Below, piece after piece: positions 1 through 8,131 of a stretch of 64,000 nt of DNA. A program made the position numbers and the translations under genes. Where the stretch lies: contig NZ_AP018165.1 in the NCBI RefSeq assembly GCF_002356335.1, forward strand, positions 1,798,001 to 1,862,000, written 5' to 3'. The first letter of the stretch is position 1, and every line of letters starts with the position of its first letter. Under the pieces are notes generated by a model, which was not told the origin of the DNA, did not search any database, and saw only the letters and a list, made by a program, of their open reading frames with translations. This DNA is from [Mycobacterium] stephanolepidis. GTDB taxonomy: Bacteria > Actinomycetota > Actinomycetes > Mycobacteriales > Mycobacteriaceae.

Positions 1-2
1 TG

Positions 3-230
3 GAGCAGGTCGCTGCTGATTTCGGTATTCACCCGATGACGCTGTCGAAATGGATACGCCAATCCGATGTCGATGAGGGGGTTCGCCCTGGTGTGACCGC
101 CACTGAGTCCGCCGAGAACCGCGAACTCAAGAAGCGAGTCCGGTTGCTGGAGCAGGAAAATGAGGTGTTGCGGCGGGCGGCGGCCTATTTGTCGCAGGCC
201 AACCTCAAGCTGGGTCAGTCCCCAAAATGA
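3..230 (+). CDS. IS3-family transposase OrfA, 5' partial
   Basis: This is the C-terminal 75 residues of the small DNA-binding transposase subunit. The frame is open to the left edge of the window. It begins in the recognition helix of a helix-turn-helix (DFGIHPMTLSKW) and continues into the typical leucine-rich coiled coil (RELKKRVRLLEQENEVLRRA), which mediates oligomerisation with OrfAB. Its end overlaps OrfB at an ATGA junction just after CCCCAAAA, a run where IS3 elements often make the OrfAB fusion by -1 frameshifting. An ATG at 36 exists but falls inside the helix-turn-helix and is not the true start. Confidence 0.9.
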   Translation, partial: EQVAADFGIHPMTLSKWIRQSDVDEGVRPGVTATESAENRELKKRVRLLEQENEVLRRAAAYLSQANLKLGQSPK

Positions 231-1102
231 TGTACCCGCTCGTTCGTGAGCTGGCCGCCGACGGTGTTCCCGTCACGGTGACGTGCCGGGTCCTCAAAAT
301 CGCTCGTCAGCCATTTTATCGCTGGTGTGCTGGCCCGGTCACTGGAACTGAGTGGGTGCAAGCGTCAGTGACGAACGCGGTCTATGACGCCCACCGTGAT
401 GACCCCGAGTTCGGCTACCGATTCCTCGCTGATGAAGTCCGGGCCGCGGGAATCGCTGTGTCTGACCGGACGGTGTGGAAACGCTGCCGCGAGAACCGCT
501 GGTGGTCGGCATTCGGCAAGAAACGCAGCCGTGTCGGCAAGAAACCAGGCCCACCTGTTCACAACGATCTGGTATGCCGCAATTTCACCGCAACCACCCC
601 AAACATGTTGTGGTTGACCGATATCACCGAACACCGGACCAGCGAAGGCAAGCTCTATCTGTGCGCGATCAAGGACGTGTTCTCCAACCGCATCGTCGGC
701 TATTCCATCAGTAACCGCATGAAAGCTGCCCTAGCGGTGACCGCGCTCAACAATGCGGTGGCCCGCCGTGGCGATGTGAGTGGGTGCATCGTCCACAGCG
801 ACCGGGGCAGCCAATTTCGGTCCCGAAAATTCGTGCATACCCTCAACCGGCACAACATGATTGGCTCCATGGGCCGGATTGGCGCCGCCGGTGATAACGC
901 CGCGATGGAGTCCTTCTTTTCCCTGCTGCAAAAGAACGTCCTGAATCGGCGCCGATGGAACACCCGCGACGAACTACGGACAGCGATCGTGACCTGGATC
1001 GAACGCACCTACCACCGCCGCCGACGCCAACCCGCCCTCGGCAAGTTGACCCCCATCGAATACGAGACCATCATGACCACACCGGCCAATCAGGCCGCCT
1101 AA
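227..1102 (+). CDS. IS3-family transposase OrfB (DDE integrase core)
   Basis: Catalytic subunit of the IS3 transposase, 291 residues, full length for the family. An N-terminal HTH_21-like region is followed by an rve integrase core. The DDE triad is visible as D132 (WLTDITEH), D192 (HSDRGSQF) and E228 (AMESFFSLLQKN), with the usual 35-residue D-E spacing. The frame is intact and all key residues are present, so the element could be active. It may be made alone from the ATG at 227 or as an OrfAB fusion by frameshift. Confidence 0.93.
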   Translation: MMYPLVRELAADGVPVTVTCRVLKIARQPFYRWCAGPVTGTEWVQASVTNAVYDAHRDDPEFGYRFLADEVRAAGIAVSDRTVWKRCRENRWWSAFGKKRSRVGKKPGPPVHNDLVCRNFTATTPNMLWLTDITEHRTSEGKLYLCAIKDVFSNRIVGYSISNRMKAALAVTALNNAVARRGDVSGCIVHSDRGSQFRSRKFVHTLNRHNMIGSMGRIGAAGDNAAMESFFSLLQKNVLNRRRWNTRDELRTAIVTWIERTYHRRRRQPALGKLTPIEYETIMTTPANQAA

Positions 1103-1129
1103 AGACTGTCACCTATCCGTGCAGCAGAC

Positions 1130-2422
1130 CCGAACAATGGCATCTCGATCTACAACACCGGTGCTCAGGGGGCGCCCCAGCAGGCTGGGCAGCAAGGCGC
1201 GCAGCAAGGCAACCCGGGTCAGCAGCCTCAGCACGGAACTCAGATACCTGATTACCAGACGGCAACTCCGTACACCCAAGGGCCCGGCAAAGCGAACCCG
1301 GACTATCAAGCACCGCAACAGGGAAACCAGGCGCAGCAGCCGCAACAAGGCCAGCAACAGCAGCCTTCTGAGAACTCGTCCAACGACTCGGAGGGGCAGC
1401 AGAATGACTCGAACAAAGAATGCCAGGAAGTAGCGGAGTATCTCGATATCGCTGAGCCGGTCACGTCCACGGCTGGTGCCGCTGGGCAGCGTATCGGTGG
1501 CCAGATTCAGCCTGGCCGTCACAATTCTCCAGGCGGCGGGTGCGAATGTAGCGGAAAACCAGCTCAGAAGCAGCAAGCGAACGACCAAAACGGCGATGAG
1601 ACCGAAGATCAGAACAACGCATGCGGTGACCGTGCCGGCTATTCCAATCCGCTCGCATCGGCACCTGTTGCTCAGTCGCCGGACAGTCCGTATCAGCGAG
1701 GCTTTTGGCTCGTGGATTGGAGCAAAACCGGCCAGATTCCTAGTTCAATCGCTATCGACCCAAATACGCCGGGATACACCGGTGGTACAACAGTTCCTGA
1801 CATAAATAGTCCTTCAAGCTTAAAGCATGTATACGCGTTCCGTATTGTTGGTGCGAGCCCGGCGGGAAACCCAACTACATTGAACTCCGGTGGCATTGAC
1901 TATCCGGCTCAATACATGAATTTCTCCTACGAGATGATGACCTATGAAGTGTTGGCTACTAAGAACCGGGCTGGCAAGTTTGCCTATCCGCTGACCCTAT
2001 CCTTCGATTGGAAACCGGTCACGCAAGGGCAGATGGCGCAAGAAATAGGAAAATACAAGGATGTGATGGAGAGTGATCCCACCCATTCGCCATTCGACAT
2101 TCCGCAGCCTGGATTTAGTAAACGTCCGTTCTGGGCGCGACCCGAGACGCTCTATGGCCACTTTAAGAAGCATGTTTTGGACAAGCACGAGTTCAGCTCG
2201 AACTCGCCATTGGAATATGCGATGGAAGGAGACAAGTTGCGCGACAGGGCGACCAGCCTTCCGACGAAGTTTGATGCAAGCACATGTAAGTATTTTGTGT
2301 ATGACAAAGCCACAAATACATTTGGTGCATACAATGCGCTGGACTGGTCTACACGAACGGTGTTCAAGCCCACTCCGCCGGATTACTTTGACAAACAGCC
2401 TGGAGTTATAATTCAGCGATGA
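1130..2422 (+). pseudogene. 3' fragment of a large Gln-rich effector with a C-terminal BECR-like nuclease domain, cut by the IS
   Basis: The frame is open from the IS end to the stop at 2420-2422 (about 430 codons) but has no plausible start near the IS, so the 5' part was probably displaced. Order: a Gln/Pro/Gly-rich low-complexity linker (about 1150-1400), a Cys/Asn/Asp-rich part, then a region around GFWLVDWSK and a C-terminal domain from 2150. That domain has HFKKH (2159-2173), SPLEYAM, FVYDKATNTFGAY, a TVFKP strand and a final DYFDKQ. This layout resembles BECR-fold (barnase/EndoU/colicin/RelE-like) nuclease tips of polymorphic toxins, as I remember them. A GTG at 1712 could still give a 236-residue tip. 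The region is more AT-rich than the backbone. The toxin call is an inference; fragment status is well supported. Confidence 0.6.
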
Positions 2423-2679
2423 CCCGACACTATCGATGCCCCGTATGTGGGTTTCCGGGGCTGCAATCAATGCCTCGGAATGGGCTTAGTAGTTCTGAGG
2501 AAATATGCCCATCCTGCAATTTTCAGTTCGGCTTCGATGATCTCAGTGAAGGCTATTCCGATGCCGAGTGGCGAGATCGCTGGGTGGCTGCAGGTATGCA
2601 GTGGAATGGTGGTCCCGATCTGCCGCCACCGGCGAATTGGGATCCGGAGAAACAGCTATCAGAACTGCTTCGTGATTAG
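2419..2679 (+). CDS. Small CPCC-like zinc-ribbon protein, candidate immunity protein
   Basis: An 86-residue protein whose ATG overlaps the stop of the toxin fragment (ATGA), so the two are translationally coupled. It has two CxxC knuckles (CPVCGFP and ICPSCNF) that can bind one zinc, then an acidic patch (FGFDDLSEG) and the segment AEWRDRWVAAGM. This resembles Cys_rich_CPCC proteins, which are often encoded directly after polymorphic-toxin genes and are treated as immunity proteins. Position and size fit an antidote that stays in the cytoplasm, since it has no signal peptide. The immunity role is inferred from context. Confidence 0.6.
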   Translation: MTRHYRCPVCGFPGLQSMPRNGLSSSEEICPSCNFQFGFDDLSEGYSDAEWRDRWVAAGMQWNGGPDLPPPANWDPEKQLSELLRD

Positions 2680-2697
2680 GGAAAACGGGGGACCAAG

Positions 2698-3288
2698 ATG
2701 TGTACGGTTAGAGGAATATCAGCAACCATAGCGGTTGTCGTCACTTCATTGGTATTAGCTTCCTGTGGCTCCGAGGTGAATTCAGATAGTAGCACCTCGC
2801 CGACGGCTGTCTCCGCTGGTTCCAGTAGTAAGAAGCCGGACACTGACTTCGGCAATATTGCAGGGCAATTTCCGCAGACACCTGATGTCTCTGCGCCAGA
2901 TATTCGGCGGGGCGATTGCGTTGCCCTCACGGGGTCGGCGGCTCACTCCAGCCTTAGCGTTGTGGAGTGCGGGTCCACAGAGAACAACTACCGTGTAGTG
3001 CAGATCACCAGGAAACCATGGGAGTGTGTGAATGACGCCGATCAGCACTATTACAAAAACAAGGATGGCTCGGAGTTCAGCCTCTGCCTCGACTATGCCT
3101 GGGGATCAAAGGATTGTCTCTTGATGTCGGATCACGGTGTGACGCGATCTAAATGCGAGCACAATGCAGCTGGCAGGGTGGAAAGGCCGCTTACCGTTGT
3201 CGAGAACGCGAGCAATATTACGGTGTGTCCGACGGGCGGATACCCGCATCCCACCCGTCGATTTGTAGTCTGCGCGGAAAGTATTTGA
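2698..3288 (+). CDS. Lipoprotein of unknown function
   Basis: A 196-residue protein with a lipoprotein signal peptide: basic start, hydrophobic core, lipobox LASC with the lipidated Cys at residue 23. A Ser/Thr-rich tether is followed by a small domain with several cysteines that could pair as disulphides (GDCVAL, VVECGS, WECVN, CLDYAW, DCLLM, SKCEHN, VCPTGG, VVCAES). It vaguely recalls the LppU-like mycobacterial lipoproteins, but I do not recognise the family. It starts 18 bases after the candidate immunity gene, behind a GGGGG purine run, and is probably in the same operon. AT-richer than the backbone. Confidence 0.75.
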   Translation: MCTVRGISATIAVVVTSLVLASCGSEVNSDSSTSPTAVSAGSSSKKPDTDFGNIAGQFPQTPDVSAPDIRRGDCVALTGSAAHSSLSVVECGSTENNYRVVQITRKPWECVNDADQHYYKNKDGSEFSLCLDYAWGSKDCLLMSDHGVTRSKCEHNAAGRVERPLTVVENASNITVCPTGGYPHPTRRFVVCAESI

Positions 3289-3289
3289 G

Positions 3290-4309
3290 ATGACACTGAT
3301 AGACCACAGATCGTGGTGGCTAACGCTGGCGCTTCTCGGAGCGGTATGTGTCACAGCGTGTACACCAGAGGCCGACACGCCGAGGGAGCAGGCAGCGGCG
3401 CCTACCGGCATCCAGGTTGAGCCGAGCAGTGAAGCTGACCGCAAGCTTGGAGCGGTCGCAGATGGCGTCCTTGTTTCCTCCGGTGACTATCACAAGGGCG
3501 GATCCGCTGACGGTTCGCTTATCGCGTTCGCTTCTCCTGGTCGAGTGGTTCTCTGTGCTGGGTCGCTGGAGTCCGTCCAATGTAACGTCCCAGGACACAC
3601 GTATCCGGACGCTCCGTCTCAACGAGTACCGCAACTGGGCACGTGGCGCCCCTACGTCTCGATTTCACACTTCGGCGAGGGGCCGGCGGTGCTGGGAAAC
3701 GGGCTATGGTCGGACAACACAATTGATTCACCTGAGATTAAGGAACTTCCCGCAGGCAGCACAATTCGATTCGGGGAGATTGAATGTCGTAGCGGAGCAA
3801 CGGGTGTCACGTGCGTAAGTTACCGATCGGGTATCGGGTTCGACGTCAGTCGAGACCACTTTATGCCGCTACTCGCGACGAAGAAGTTGTCCGATGATAG
3901 AGAAGAGCCACGTACTAGCGGGTCCGAGTATTGTGGAGTGGTAGTTGATGCGCTGGCTGTGGAACGTGCAGCAGACTCTGTTCCGTTCATAGGTTCGGCT
4001 CGCGCTGACTGGAGTCCGGTTTACGGCCGCGGGGCATACCTCTGCAGTAGCTTGCAGGCCTTTGATCTTGAGCGGCAGCGAGATGGCGCTGGCCTAGTCT
4101 TAGTCTTTGAGAACGGAAAGTTCATTGGTTCAGCCACCAAGAATCCGTACATTGGTTTGGTTGGAAATATTCCGGAAAAGTCATCGGATTCGGTGGATCT
4201 CAGTTTCACGACGGGTGAAAATCCTTCGACCACAAAATCTGTGACCGTTCATCGAACGCAGATTCCCATCGACGAGCTTCCGCTCGGCGCCCGGCGCGCT
4301 CCAGATTGA
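3290..4309 (+). CDS. Lipoprotein of unknown function
   Basis: A 339-residue protein starting one base after the preceding stop, so probably co-translated. Its signal peptide ends in a VTAC lipobox with the Cys at residue 24, predicting anchoring to the outer face of the plasma membrane. The mature part is mostly polar with short beta-rich segments and few cysteines. I see no catalytic motif and do not recognise the family. Its place behind a toxin, a candidate immunity gene and another lipoprotein suggests a role in the same accessory locus, such as surface protection or secretion, but nothing in the sequence proves it. Confidence 0.7.
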   Translation: MTLIDHRSWWLTLALLGAVCVTACTPEADTPREQAAAPTGIQVEPSSEADRKLGAVADGVLVSSGDYHKGGSADGSLIAFASPGRVVLCAGSLESVQCNVPGHTYPDAPSQRVPQLGTWRPYVSISHFGEGPAVLGNGLWSDNTIDSPEIKELPAGSTIRFGEIECRSGATGVTCVSYRSGIGFDVSRDHFMPLLATKKLSDDREEPRTSGSEYCGVVVDALAVERAADSVPFIGSARADWSPVYGRGAYLCSSLQAFDLERQRDGAGLVLVFENGKFIGSATKNPYIGLVGNIPEKSSDSVDLSFTTGENPSTTKSVTVHRTQIPIDELPLGARRAPD

Positions 4310-4379
4310 CTGGTTTCCCGCTGAACTCATCTGGACACAGATGGGCAAGCGGTTCTCTCCGAAAACGTCTCTTGCTAGT

Positions 4380-4385
4380 TAGGCT
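4380..4385 (+). promoter_or_regulatory. -10 box for a leaderless LpqN-family transcript
   Basis: TAGGCT ends 6 bases before the ATG at 4392. In mycobacteria TANNNT placed 6-7 bases before a start codon puts the transcription start on the first base of the codon, giving a leaderless mRNA. Confidence 0.5.
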
Positions 4386-4391
4386 GAGGCA

Positions 4392-5036
4392 ATGATTCGC
4401 GCACCTCGATGGATGCTGGCATTGGCTTGCGTTGCGACGATGTTGGCTTCGGGATGCACGGCGATCGTCGACGGTGAAGCGATAGCCACTCCGGGTGAAG
4501 AGGGCAAGCGGCTTACCAATCCCAAGTGCAGCTCGGTGTCGGTGCCGCTTCTGGAAGTGCCGTTGGACAACGACTCTGAGCCACGTGTTGAGGTTCCGCA
4601 GCCCGCCGGTTGGGAGCGGGTCAAGCGGTTCGAGAGTGGCGTGGTGCGGGTCTACTTGTCAGCCCCCGATCTTCAGGCCAAGGGGTTTGTTCCGAACGCC
4701 ACGGTGGCGATGGCCAACCTGACGGGCAAGGTGTCGACGGAGGAGGCAGCCTTTGCCGCCGAGCAGCAGGGGCTGGAGATGTTCGGCATTACCGACCTTG
4801 TCGAGGCGACGGGCACCATCTGCGGGTATCCGTCGAAGACGTTGACCTACAACATGGGTCTGGGAAAGATCCCCGTTCACCGGGTCACTACCACGGTTGT
4901 GGCGGTGAAGAATGACCGCAAGATCTTCACCATCGGGGTATCGGTGCAGGCATTGGATGACACTGTGGGTGATTTTGACAGTGCCCGTGAAACGATTCTC
5001 GCAGGGCTGCAGGTCAGTCCGCCCGCTACATCCTGA
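4392..5036 (+). CDS. LpqN/LpqT-family lipoprotein
   Basis: A 214-residue lipoprotein with lipobox LASGC (Cys at residue 22). The mature domain fits the LpqN/LpqT family (PF10738): an early PAGWERV segment, AMANLTG, then the ICGYPS motif and a TTVVAVKNDRKIFTI strand. Family members are actinobacterial cell-envelope lipoproteins; M. tuberculosis LpqN binds trehalose monomycolate and takes part in cell-wall lipid trafficking. The start is fixed by a -10 box 6 bases upstream. The 3' end overlaps the opposing DUF2235 gene by 11 bases. Family confident, exact role unknown. Confidence 0.82.
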   Translation: MIRAPRWMLALACVATMLASGCTAIVDGEAIATPGEEGKRLTNPKCSSVSVPLLEVPLDNDSEPRVEVPQPAGWERVKRFESGVVRVYLSAPDLQAKGFVPNATVAMANLTGKVSTEEAAFAAEQQGLEMFGITDLVEATGTICGYPSKTLTYNMGLGKIPVHRVTTTVVAVKNDRKIFTIGVSVQALDDTVGDFDSARETILAGLQVSPPATS

Positions 5037-6087
5037 TATCGGTTGCCGGAGAGGCCCATTGGGCGTCGATGATGGTGGTGTGCTCCGGTAACGATGGCAG
5101 GTAAGTGTCATCTTGTGCCATACGGTCGGCAACGCTGGCGTGAATCCAGGCGCCATTGGGGATGCGACGGCGACGGAATATCAACAGTGCCCAGAGCCAG
5201 TTGACTCGATGTATCTCGCCCATGGCGTAGGTGGGTTCAACCGAGCAATATCGTTGGTATTTTTCAGTATTGAGCAGCAAGCCGTGTTCGGCGGCGCCGT
5301 CGATGACCCATTTGAGTGCGATGTCGGAAAGCTTATCGTCGTCGTCGGCGTAGTCGCCGCCCACATCGGAATGTATACCGGCGAACCACGCTTCATCGAC
5401 GAGTCGTTGATCGCCGAGGTACTTGACGAGGTACTCGCGGTACGGTCGGCGTTTTTCGTCGATGGCTACCGCATGTCGACCAGCCAGCGCGTTGGGAACA
5501 CTTGGTGCATAAGGCCATTGCATGCCGCGCTTGAATATTCCGGGCGCGCTGACTGTGTCCCAGAGTCCGAGGTAGGCGATGGGAATGGCAAATTTTCCGT
5601 CCTCGCGGCGGGCTACGGTGCGCGAGAACGAGTGCAGCTGATCCCATCGTTCCGCCGACCAGCTTTCACATGACTGCGCGTACAGGCTTACCGCGTAGGG
5701 CACGAGGTTTTGCGAGCCGGGACGCAGCATGCCCACCGAGTTAAGTGGCCCGGCAAGGCCTCTCGCGCAAAACGCGCCGCGGCTGAATCCGAAGATGAAG
5801 ATGCGGTCTCCGGGTTGCCACCGCTCGATCAGATACGTGTAGGCCTGGGCCAGTTTGGCCCGCAGGCCAACCCCGAATGCGATACCCAGCATGCGGGCGG
5901 CGAATTGACCTATCGGGGCATAGGTGCCGATGGCGGGATCGGTGCCGACTCCGGGGTCGTAGTACGAGATCTGCCGGTCGGTCAGGTCATGAATCACCAT
6001 GTCGTAGCCACGGACGACATTCGTGTTCCCCGCAGCGCGGATTTGATTACCCGTGCCGTCGAAGCAGATGACGATGTTCTTGGTCAT
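5026..6087 (-). CDS. DUF2235 (Tle1-like) alpha/beta hydrolase, candidate secreted lipase
   Basis: A 353-residue protein with the DUF2235 hallmarks: N-terminal IVICFDGTGN strand, YYDPGVGTD, and the nucleophile elbow FGFSRGAF (GxSxG type), followed by WDTVSAPG and SDVGGDYADDD. DUF2235 is the catalytic fold of Tle1 phospholipase effectors of type VI secretion and also occurs as a stand-alone hydrolase. There is no signal peptide. It follows the WXG/EspB-like gene by 12 bases on the same strand, so it is probably co-expressed and could be a cargo or partner of type VII secretion. Lipase activity and secretion are inferred. Confidence 0.75.
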   Translation of the reverse strand: MTKNIVICFDGTGNQIRAAGNTNVVRGYDMVIHDLTDRQISYYDPGVGTDPAIGTYAPIGQFAARMLGIAFGVGLRAKLAQAYTYLIERWQPGDRIFIFGFSRGAFCARGLAGPLNSVGMLRPGSQNLVPYAVSLYAQSCESWSAERWDQLHSFSRTVARREDGKFAIPIAYLGLWDTVSAPGIFKRGMQWPYAPSVPNALAGRHAVAIDEKRRPYREYLVKYLGDQRLVDEAWFAGIHSDVGGDYADDDDKLSDIALKWVIDGAAEHGLLLNTEKYQRYCSVEPTYAMGEIHRVNWLWALLIFRRRRIPNGAWIHASVADRMAQDDTYLPSLPEHTTIIDAQWASPATDIRM

Positions 6088-6099
6088 CGTCGCGTGGCG

Positions 6100-7473
6100 T
6101 TAGTCCTCGCCGTCGTAGGGCTTCGGATCGTAAGGCGAGGCGTGAGGGTTCTGGTAGTCGACATGCTCCTCGTTCCATACGCCGATGACGGCGGGGGACA
6201 CCTTGGGCAGCGGGCCGATTAGCTCATTGCCGTTGTCGAGACTCACCAGGAACTCCGGGGTGAAGTGCTGGTCCTCATCCTCCTGGTGATGCTGGCCTGC
6301 CGCACCCGGCGTCATCATGGTCGGCGGCTGAGCGATGCCCATGCCCGACATTGGCGACACTGCCGGGGCGGCCGAGAGTCCCATGCCAGCACCCGCGGTG
6401 TAGGAACCGGCGATGATCGGCCCCGCGGCGAGGGGAGCGAGATCGGCGTTCTGGTCCTTGTCCTTGTTTTCGTCCTTGTTAGTGGTCGGCTTGCCCCACC
6501 GGCCGATGCCATAGGTGCCCGGCACTGATCCCGTGTTCGGACCGGTTGCCGTGGTGCTTCCGCCCGAGGATGGTCGAGTTCCGGCGCCCGCTCCGGCGGC
6601 AGCGGATGCCGCGGCCGCGGGGCTTCCAGCCCCAGCTCCGGAACCACCACCCGCCGCACCTGCGGCGGCCGCGGCGGCACCCGCAGCGCCAGACCCACCC
6701 GAAGCTGATGCTTGAGCGGGGTCTGCCAGGGCTGCGGCTGCGGCCGCGCGTACTGCGGCTTCGTCGATGGGTTTGATCTGGTCGGGCTTGATGTCCTTGC
6801 CGGCGCCCAAGCCGGATAGCGATGACGCGGCGTTGACCGGAATGGCTGCAGCATCTGCGAATTGCGGAGCCGCTGGGAGAGAGGGGAGACCGGAAGCCGC
6901 CTGCTGAGACACGGGGGACCAGACGTTCCGCATGATCATGCGGGCCTCGTCTTGCTTCTGCGTGGCCAGCGCTTGCTGGGCGAAGTGCTGCTCGTAGTCG
7001 GCCCGTGTATTGCCTTTGAGCTCTTGCACCTGGACGACATCGGGCATGAGGCTTTTGATCTGCGTCATCGCAGTTTCGACCTCGGCGGGCTTGGTGGCCA
7101 TGAGTGACAGTCCGTCGCTCACCTTTTCGGCATGAGTCTTGTAGTCGGAGACGCCTTGTTTGGCGGCTTCCGCGCCCTGACCGGTCCATTGCGCGCCCAC
7201 TGCGACGTCGAACGTCCGCTTGAAATCGTCTAACGCCTTGCTGAAGCCGGTTGCCAGCTTCTCCCAATCGTTGGAGACCTCGATTGCTTTGCCGGGTTGG
7301 AAAGCATCGGACGTCGCCTTGATGTCCGCGTGGGACCAGCTGTTGAAGTCCTCCGTCGGTACTCCTACAGACTCTGTACCACCATCGATGTTCGAACCGT
7401 GCTGACGTTGCTTTGCGTAGACCACGTCACGTTCGCGATTACCCCTGGTCCAGCCGTCTTCTTCGCCGGTCAT
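6100..7473 (-). CDS. WXG/PPE-like, EspB-like type VII secretion substrate
   Basis: A 457-residue protein. An N-terminal helical part holds a W-T-G turn (W96-G98) between two long helices, the pattern of WXG100/PPE hairpins. The middle (about 260-330) is a low-complexity Ala/Gly/Ser segment. The C-terminus is Met/Pro/Gly-rich with an acidic HHQEDEDQHF stretch and a short AVIGVWNEE motif. This architecture resembles EspB-type ESX substrates: helical hairpin, disordered linker, acidic tail ending in a Trp motif. A strong GAAGGAGGGG site precedes the ATG. It lies between a DUF3558 lipoprotein and the DUF2235 gene. I cannot assign it to a specific ESX system. Confidence 0.7.
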   Translation of the reverse strand: MTGEEDGWTRGNRERDVVYAKQRQHGSNIDGGTESVGVPTEDFNSWSHADIKATSDAFQPGKAIEVSNDWEKLATGFSKALDDFKRTFDVAVGAQWTGQGAEAAKQGVSDYKTHAEKVSDGLSLMATKPAEVETAMTQIKSLMPDVVQVQELKGNTRADYEQHFAQQALATQKQDEARMIMRNVWSPVSQQAASGLPSLPAAPQFADAAAIPVNAASSLSGLGAGKDIKPDQIKPIDEAAVRAAAAAALADPAQASASGGSGAAGAAAAAAGAAGGGSGAGAGSPAAAASAAAGAGAGTRPSSGGSTTATGPNTGSVPGTYGIGRWGKPTTNKDENKDKDQNADLAPLAAGPIIAGSYTAGAGMGLSAAPAVSPMSGMGIAQPPTMMTPGAAGQHHQEDEDQHFTPEFLVSLDNGNELIGPLPKVSPAVIGVWNEEHVDYQNPHASPYDPKPYDGED

Positions 7474-7560
7474 GGCCCCTCCTTCGTGTGGTGGCGTGCA
7501 ACTACCTCTTCAGGGTCAGATGTGTGCACAGCCGATTCGGTTCCATCTTTTTTGGACATG

Positions 7561-8121
7561 TCACTGTGGAAAGTAAGGGAGCAGTCCTTCCATGTTCCTC
7601 CTGACGGCAGTCATGCAATCCGGGAAAGGACTGAAGTCGTTGTGAACTCCAACTGCGAGGGCCCCGTAGACGCCGGTAGTTGCGGACACGTTGAGCGCGC
7701 ATGAGTTGGTCTCTGGCTGCGGCGATCGATATCCAAAGAGCATCTTGCGCCCATCGATCTCGAACTCTTGGTATCCCCATTCGTTATTGGATTTCTTGAG
7801 CATGTCTAGCGTGTAGTTGGACGCCGCTACCGTGAGCAGATAATGCGGGGCCTTCGGGTAGTACTTGCAGAAGACGTTTTCAATTTCCCCGTCGGTCTGT
7901 GTATCTGATCGGGGAGGTTTTGCGTCGAGCTCTAGTTCGGCAATCACGCTTGCTGGGATGTCTTTGCAAGGGTCGAACGTGATGTGCACGCGCCCTGCCG
8001 TGTTGGTCGAGGGTTGCGGCGCGACGGTTGTCCCAGAAGAAGTGACCGGCGACCCAGAGATCGGGCCCGAACACCCGGCTAACGCAACCACCAGCGACGC
8101 CAGGACGGTGACCCGCAGCAT
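7561..8121 (-). CDS. DUF3558-type lipoprotein
   Basis: A 186-residue lipoprotein: signal peptide with lipobox LAGC (Cys at residue 17), a Ser/Thr/Pro tether, then a domain with the DUF3558 features FDPCKDIP near its start and VFCKYYPKAP in the middle. The ATG at 8121 is chosen because AAGGA stands about 7 bases before it and the signal peptide begins there; an upstream start at 8151 would add a polar tail. DUF3558 lipoproteins are common in mycobacteria and have no fixed role. It lies between two putative type VII secretion genes on the same strand. Confidence 0.78.
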   Translation of the reverse strand: MLRVTVLASLVVALAGCSGPISGSPVTSSGTTVAPQPSTNTAGRVHITFDPCKDIPASVIAELELDAKPPRSDTQTDGEIENVFCKYYPKAPHYLLTVAASNYTLDMLKKSNNEWGYQEFEIDGRKMLFGYRSPQPETNSCALNVSATTGVYGALAVGVHNDFSPFPDCMTAVRRNMEGLLPYFPQ

Positions 8122-8131
8122 TTGGATGTCC

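Larger units (their letters stand above)
1..1130 (+). mobile_element. IS3-family insertion sequence, left end cut by the window
   Basis: Two overlapping transposase frames (OrfA 3-230, OrfB 227-1102) form a classic IS3-family pair. The left end lies before base 1. The right end is not fixed, because the left inverted repeat needed to pair with it is missing. The non-coding stretch at about 1103-1130, directly after the OrfB stop, is the likely terminal region. The element sits against the open frame of a Gln-rich gene that has no start of its own in the window, so it most likely interrupted that gene. Confidence 0.85.

Noticed and set aside
1109..1588. 159-codon Leu/Arg-rich minus-strand frame
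   Set aside because: It is the complement of the Gln-rich repeats (CAG/CAA read as CTG/TTG) of the toxin fragment, which explains the Leu runs; not a membrane protein.
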